NCBI GenBank assembly: GCA_028818375.1
Contig: JAPPOB010000010.1
Span: forward strand, 496,001 to 560,000
Direction of reading: 5' to 3'
Length of the DNA: 64,000 nt
Source: Anaerolineaceae bacterium
GTDB taxonomy: Bacteria > Chloroflexota > Anaerolineae > Aggregatilineales > Phototrophicaceae
The translations under genes and the position numbers were made by a program. Positions 60,086 to 64,000 of the stretch are shown here, in pieces. Positions within the stretch are counted from its first letter, which is position 1. Each line of letters begins with the position of its first letter. The notes beneath the pieces are model-generated. The model had not been told where the DNA came from and made no database searches. It saw only the letters and a list, made by a program, of their open reading frames with translations.

Positions 60086-60901
60086 GTGAAGCGCAAAAGC
60101 TTTCGGTCACGCCTGCAGAGACTGGTGCCGACACTGCTGGTCGCCATCATATTCCTTGGCGCATGGGAACTGGGCGTTCACCTGCTTGGCATCCGCGAAT
60201 TCATCTTGCCGCCACCCAGCAGCATCCTTTCGGAGTTTTCCGAGGAGCTGCAGATCTTCATTGGCGCCAGCGGCGAGTCCATCCTTTTCAGCGCGGCCCG
60301 GGCGACCCTCTGGTCGGCGGTCGGGGGCTTCGTCATCGGTTGCGGCGCCGGCATTCTGACCGCCCTCGTCACGTCCCGCTGGACGATCATCAGCGAAGCG
60401 ACCATGCCCTTCGCCATCGCCGCCAACTCCGTCCCCATAATCGCCTTCGCGCCGATCATGAACAACTGGTTCGGCATCACGAACCCGGCCTCCAAGATGG
60501 CCATCGTCGCCATCATCGTGTTTTTCCCCGCCATGATCAATACGGTGCGCGGCCTGACCCTGGTGGATCCCGGTCAGCTGGAACTGATGGAATCCTGGGC
60601 CGCCAGCCCGGCGCGCGTGCTGCGCACCCTGCGCATTCCCAACGCACTGCCCTTCATCTTCAGCGCACTGCGGGTGGCCAGTTCACTCAGCGTTATCGGC
60701 GCTGTCGTCTCGGAATTCTTCGGCGGGCCCCGCGCCACGCTGGGCGTTTACATCACCCAGGAAGCGTCGGGCTTCAACTTTGCCAGCGCCTGGTCGGCCA
60801 TCCTGATGGCCTCGCTGATCGGAATCACCTTTTACCTCGTGGTGCTCCTGCTTGAGCGTTGGCTGATGCCCTGGCACCATTCCATGAGCGATTCGGGTTG
60901 A
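60086..60901 (+). CDS. ABC transporter permease (SsuC/ThiX type)
   Basis: 271-aa permease with six helices, GTG start. NSVPIIAFAPIMNNWFG and the coupling loop ESWAASPARVLRTLRIP align with the C-terminal half of the larger permease upstream. Together the two make the heterodimeric membrane part for the THI5/NMT1-like binding protein at 63 kb, with the ATPase between them. Confidence 0.92.
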   Translation: MKRKSFRSRLQRLVPTLLVAIIFLGAWELGVHLLGIREFILPPPSSILSEFSEELQIFIGASGESILFSAARATLWSAVGGFVIGCGAGILTALVTSRWTIISEATMPFAIAANSVPIIAFAPIMNNWFGITNPASKMAIVAIIVFFPAMINTVRGLTLVDPGQLELMESWAASPARVLRTLRIPNALPFIFSALRVASSLSVIGAVVSEFFGGPRATLGVYITQEASGFNFASAWSAILMASLIGITFYLVVLLLERWLMPWHHSMSDSG

Positions 60902-61022
60902 GCCTCGCGACTCGAGGGCCAGGTTCCTGATTGTCTCCACAGGGACTTGTCGGCCGCTCATCTCGAAAGCCGCCATACTCTCGCAGTATCGATCGATTTG
61001 AATCGTGCAAAAGGATAACAAA

Positions 61023-61844
61023 ATGAAAGTCATGGTCTTTGCCGATATGGAAGGGGTCAGCGGCATCGTGACCTGGGGCCGGGTCGGCAGTGGCAAGCCG
61101 ATGTACGACGAGGGCCGCAGGCTGTTCACGGCGGAGGTCAATGCAGCGGTGCGTGGCGCCAGTCGGTCGGGTGCGGTGGAAATCGTCGTGGTGGACGTGC
61201 ATGGCGCCGGCGGGGACAACAAGGGCAATTCCCTCATTCCGGAGATGCTCGACCCCGCCTGCGAGTGGGTCGCGCATCATCCGGGAACGCGCTATACGGA
61301 GTTGCTTGAACAGGGCGCCGACGCCTGCCTGATGGTAGGCTACCACGCCCGCGCCCACACGCCGGATGGCGTCCTGAGCCACACGGTCACCAGCGTTAAA
61401 TGGCGAAATTTCTGGTTCAATGGCGTGTTGGTCGGCGAGATCGGCATCAACGCGGCGCTCTGCGGGCACTACGGCTGCCCGGTGTTGCTGGTGACGGGCG
61501 ACGTCGCCGCCTGCCGCGAAGCGACGGCGCTGCTCGGCGACGGGCTGACGACTGTCGCCGTCAAGCGCGGACTCACGCGCTATTCGGCCCGGCAGATCCC
61601 GCCCGTCCGCGCCCGCAAAATGATCGAAGAGGGAGCATTCCGGGCGCTGCAGGACCTCAAGGCCGTTTCGCCATTTGTGCCTTCCCCGCCCGTGACCATA
61701 TCGGCCGAGATCACCATGGCTGAGATGATGGAAGATTTCCGCGGCAGGCCGGGGCTGGAACTGGATTATGACTCGCTAAAGGTCACCAGCCGCGCCGACA
61801 CCTGGATGAAAGCCTGGGACCAGTTCTGGCCATGGTCCGTCTGA
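61023..61844 (+). CDS. M55-family D-aminopeptidase, copy 1
   Basis: 273-aa zinc peptidase of the DppA family, which releases N-terminal D-amino acids from peptides. Metal-site sequences are FADMEGVSGIVTW (Asp/Glu), VVVDVHGAGGDNKGNS, ACLMVGYHARAHTPDGVLSHT and GDVAACREATALLGD. ATG 61023 has AGGA seven bases upstream. A 121-bp gap separates it from the permease. Placement inside the ABC transporter gene set suggests the transporter or its substrate is connected with D-amino-acid peptides, or that the peptidases were inserted. Confidence 0.85.
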   Translation: MKVMVFADMEGVSGIVTWGRVGSGKPMYDEGRRLFTAEVNAAVRGASRSGAVEIVVVDVHGAGGDNKGNSLIPEMLDPACEWVAHHPGTRYTELLEQGADACLMVGYHARAHTPDGVLSHTVTSVKWRNFWFNGVLVGEIGINAALCGHYGCPVLLVTGDVAACREATALLGDGLTTVAVKRGLTRYSARQIPPVRARKMIEEGAFRALQDLKAVSPFVPSPPVTISAEITMAEMMEDFRGRPGLELDYDSLKVTSRADTWMKAWDQFWPWSV

Positions 61845-62035
61845 TCGAGGGGCCAGGACAGTGTTGACGACCCTGTCGCGCAAGCTGCGTTGGTGATGAG
61901 CCTGGGTTCCCTGGCCGCGTACAAGGCGCATGTTCCTGGCCATCTGCCAAATGCCTTGCCCGCTGACGACCACGGCGGTTACCATCCCTGCGTGGGTGAT
62001 CCTCTTTGTGCCGAAGTGACAAAAGGGACTGCATC

Positions 62036-62857
62036 ATGAAAATCCTGATCATGACGGACATGGAAGGCGTCAGCGGCATCGTGACCTGGGGGCGCGTGGG
62101 CAGTGGCAAGCCGATGTATGACGAAGGCCGCCGGCTGTATACGGAAGAGGTCAATGCAGCGGTCAGGGGCGCCGCGCGCGCAGGCGCGACGGAGATTGTC
62201 GTGGTGGACAATCACAACGCCGGGGGAGACAACAAGGGCAATTCCCTGTTGCCGGAACTGATCGACCCCGCCTGTGAGTGGGTGGCGCATCACCCCTGGA
62301 CGCGCTACACGGAGTTGCTTGAGCAGGGCGCTGACGCCTGTCTGATGGTCGGCTACCACGCGCGCGCCCACACGCCGGATGGCGTTCTGAGCCACACCAT
62401 CACCAGCGTCAAGTGGCGCCATCTGTGGATCAACGGGGAGCTGGTCGGTGAGATTGGAGTAAACGCTGCGCTCTGTGGGTACTTCGGCTGCCCCGTGCTG
62501 CTTGTCACCGGCGACGAGGCCGCCTGCCGCGAAGCGAGGGAACTGGTCGGCGACGGCTTGACGACCGTCGCGGTCAAACGCGGGCTGACACGCTATTCTG
62601 CCCGCCAGATCCCGCCCGTCCGCGCCCGCGGCATGATTGAAGAAGGGGCCTGGCGTGCGCTGCAGGACCTCAAGGCTGTCCCACCCTGGATCCCTTCGTC
62701 GCCGGTCACCATCACTGCCCAGATCACCATGGCGGAAATGATGGAAGATTTCCGCGGCAGGCCGGGGCTGGAGCTGGATTATGGTTCATTGAAGGTCAAC
62801 AGCCGCGCCGACACCTGGCTGGAAGCCTGGGACCAACTTTGGGACTGGTCCGTCTGA
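62036..62857 (+). CDS. M55-family D-aminopeptidase, copy 2
   Basis: Exact-length (273 aa) paralogue of the preceding gene, clearly a tandem duplication. The metal-site sequences are the same apart from VVDNHNAGGDNKGNS for VVDVHGAGGDNKGNS, and the C-terminus (DTWLEAWDQLWDWSV) is nearly identical. ATG 62036, AAGGGA upstream. The 191-bp gap before it holds no other gene. DppA forms a decamer; two paralogues could make a mixed ring. Confidence 0.85.
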   Translation: MKILIMTDMEGVSGIVTWGRVGSGKPMYDEGRRLYTEEVNAAVRGAARAGATEIVVVDNHNAGGDNKGNSLLPELIDPACEWVAHHPWTRYTELLEQGADACLMVGYHARAHTPDGVLSHTITSVKWRHLWINGELVGEIGVNAALCGYFGCPVLLVTGDEAACREARELVGDGLTTVAVKRGLTRYSARQIPPVRARGMIEEGAWRALQDLKAVPPWIPSSPVTITAQITMAEMMEDFRGRPGLELDYGSLKVNSRADTWLEAWDQLWDWSV

Positions 62858-62900
62858 TTGAGGGCTGTGCAGTGCCGGCGACTCTTACAGAATCTGAAGC

Positions 62901-62936
62901 GGGCAGCACGGCCGCTGGCCGCCCTGCTGCCCTTCT
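62901..62936 (+). terminator. Terminator-like hairpin after the M55 genes
   Basis: GGGCAGCA (62901-62908) pairs with TGCTGCCC (62925-62932), with an inner GGCC/GGCC pairing, followed by TTCT. A stable stem with a short pyrimidine tail, so probably an intrinsic terminator of the upstream unit. Confidence 0.5.
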
Positions 62937-62943
62937 CAATCTC

Positions 62944-62973
62944 GTGCCAATTCACGCCAATTCACGCTATACT
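62944..62973 (+). promoter_or_regulatory. Promoter with tandem 10-bp repeat upstream of the binding-protein gene
   Basis: The decamer GCCAATTCAC occurs twice back to back (62946-62965) directly before a TATACT -10 (62968-62973); GTGCCA at 18 bp may serve as -35. The repeat covers the spacer, a natural place for a regulator to bind. The leader to the ATG is about 50 bases. Confidence 0.45.
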
Positions 62974-63022
62974 CGTCGGCACCCCGGTGTCCCGTTTATT
63001 TCTTCAATGGGAGGATAACCCA

Positions 63023-64000
63023 ATGCGGAAACTGACAGCTCTTCTCGTTCTGATCGTTATGTTAACGGGAGTGGCCTATGTCTCGGCCGATGGCCACCTG
63101 ACTCCGATCAAATTACAGTTGCAATGGGTGGCGCAGTCCCAGTTTGCCGGCTATTTCGCCGCCGTCGACCAGGGCTTCTACGCTGATGAAGGCCTTGACG
63201 TGACCATTCTTGAGGGCGCTGTTGAAATCGTGCCCCAGCAGGTCGTGACCTCCGGCGGCGCTGAATTCGGTCTCGCCTGGGTGCCCAAGGTGCTGGAATC
63301 GCGTGAGGCCGGCGCCGACCTCGTCAACATCGCGCAGGTCTTTCAGCGCAGCGGTACCCTGGAAGTCTCCTTCGTCGATACCGGCATCGAATCGGTTGAG
63401 GACTTCCGCGGCATGCGCATCGGCACCTGGGGCTTCGGCAACGAGCATGAGCTCTTCGCCGCCATGCGCGCTGCGGGTATCGACCCCAATAACCCCGAGG
63501 ACGTCACCGTCGTGCAGCAGCCCTTTGACATGTCGCTGCTGCTCAACGGGGAACTGGATGCTGCCGAGGCGATGACCTACAACGAGTACGCCCAGGTGCT
63601 TGAAGCCGTCAACCCCGACACCGGCGAGCTTTACCAGCCGGAAGACCTGAACGTCATCGACTTCAATGACGTGGGCACGGCGATGCTGCAGGACCACGTC
63701 TTCGTCAACGCCGACTGGCTGGCGGAAGAGGGCAACGAGGACATCGCGGTCTCCTTCCTCAAGGCCAGCTTCCGCGGCTGGATCTATTGCCGCGACAACC
63801 CGGACGCCTGCGTCGAGATCGTGCTGGAAAATGGCTCCACGCTCGGTGAGAGTCACCAGACCTGGCAGCTAAACGAAATCAGCAAGCTGATCTGGCCTTC
63901 GCCGGACGGCATCGGCATCATGGACGAGGACCTCTGGGCCCAGACCGTGGCGGTCTCGATTGAAGGTGAAGTCATCAGCGAAGCGCCGTCAGAAGGCGCT
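63023..64000 (+). CDS. ABC transporter substrate-binding protein (NMT1/THI5-like), 3'-truncated by the window edge
   Basis: 326 codons are visible, open to the last base. A signal peptide spans ~1-22 (MRKLTALLVLIVMLTGVAYVSA). The mature start KLQLQWVAQSQFAGYFAAVD followed by QGFYADEGLDVTILEG is the hallmark of THI5/NMT1-like proteins that bind pyrimidine precursors, sulfonates or nitrate-type ligands. EFGLAWVPKVLESREAG and TWGFGNEHELFAAMRAAG follow. ATG 63023 has GGGAGG upstream. It is the binding component for the two permeases and ATPase at 57.6-60.9 kb. Next to pyrimidine-degradation genes, a pyrimidine or related base is a plausible ligand. Confidence 0.9.
   Translation, partial: MRKLTALLVLIVMLTGVAYVSADGHLTPIKLQLQWVAQSQFAGYFAAVDQGFYADEGLDVTILEGAVEIVPQQVVTSGGAEFGLAWVPKVLESREAGADLVNIAQVFQRSGTLEVSFVDTGIESVEDFRGMRIGTWGFGNEHELFAAMRAAGIDPNNPEDVTVVQQPFDMSLLLNGELDAAEAMTYNEYAQVLEAVNPDTGELYQPEDLNVIDFNDVGTAMLQDHVFVNADWLAEEGNEDIAVSFLKASFRGWIYCRDNPDACVEIVLENGSTLGESHQTWQLNEISKLIWPSPDGIGIMDEDLWAQTVAVSIEGEVISEAPSEGA

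Noticed and set aside
1..64000. tRNA, rRNA, CRISPR arrays, insertion sequences or prophage genes
   Set aside because: I looked for tRNA T-loop motifs, regularly spaced repeats, transposase/integrase motifs and terminal inverted repeats and found none convincing; a dedicated search could still find a tRNA.

Overview
The window reads as chromosomal DNA of a GC-rich bacterium, most likely a heterotrophic member of the Chloroflexota (Anaerolineae/Caldilineae-like). This is inferred from the combination of a class I lysyl-tRNA synthetase, mevalonate-pathway genes, polyphosphate glucokinase, a PAC2-family protein, an F420-type luciferase-like oxidoreductase, a BMP-type nucleoside transporter and many ABC binding proteins whose signal peptides end in 'AQD'-like cleavage regions. 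No phylogeny could be run. Both ends cut genes (polyphosphate glucokinase at the left, an ABC binding protein at the right). I saw no rRNA, tRNA, CRISPR array, transposase or phage gene. No gene-free stretch exceeds 200 bases.

Layout. 1-5.9 kb: ppgK converges on a minus-strand carbohydrate ABC operon (binding protein, two permeases) that ends in lysK. 6.0-8.9 kb: a gamma-glutamyltransferase-family enzyme and a creatinase-like M24 protein, divergent from mtnA. 8.9-15 kb: mtnA, a phosphoglycerate-mutase-like metalloenzyme, a damaged head-to-head set of FG-GAP repeat genes, an iodotyrosine-deiodinase-like flavoprotein and an MTA/SAH-deaminase-type amidohydrolase. 15-21.6 kb: a nucleoside uptake operon (BMP lipoprotein, double ATPase, two permeases), an orphan RarA/MgsA C-terminal-like domain and a nucleoside hydrolase. 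21.6-23.6 kb: divergent mvaD and mvk. 23.7-26.8 kb: a 1029-residue protein with a lysozyme/chitosanase-like N-terminus, five SH3-like repeats and a glycosidase domain.

26.8-35.1 kb: a minus-strand myo-inositol operon holding iolG, iolC, iolB and iolD together with a scyllo-inosose 3-dehydrogenase (iolM-like) and an SDR protein. iolE is not present. 35.1-48.4 kb: a sugar-acid/cyclitol region with a DapA-family aldolase, two Gfo/Idh/MocA dehydrogenases, a ribose/inositol-type ABC transporter, tandem enolase-superfamily dehydratases (one intact, one with a nonsense codon), an HpcH/HpaI aldolase and a LacD-type aldolase. The inositol pathway makes malonate semialdehyde, which the mmsA product at 55 kb could oxidise.

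48.4-64 kb: xylB, a PAC2 protein and a reductive pyrimidine-degradation cluster (dihydropyrimidinase, beta-ureidopropionase-type nitrilase, beta-alanine-type aminotransferase, malonate-semialdehyde dehydrogenase, LLM oxidoreductase), divergent from a nitrate/sulfonate/HMP-type ABC transporter interrupted by two tandem M55 D-aminopeptidase genes. Overall the region looks specialised for taking up and degrading small organic substrates: sugars, cyclitols, nucleosides, pyrimidines and peptides. Readable promoters follow TTGCNN or TTGAAG, 16-17 bp, then TAYACT-like -10 boxes.
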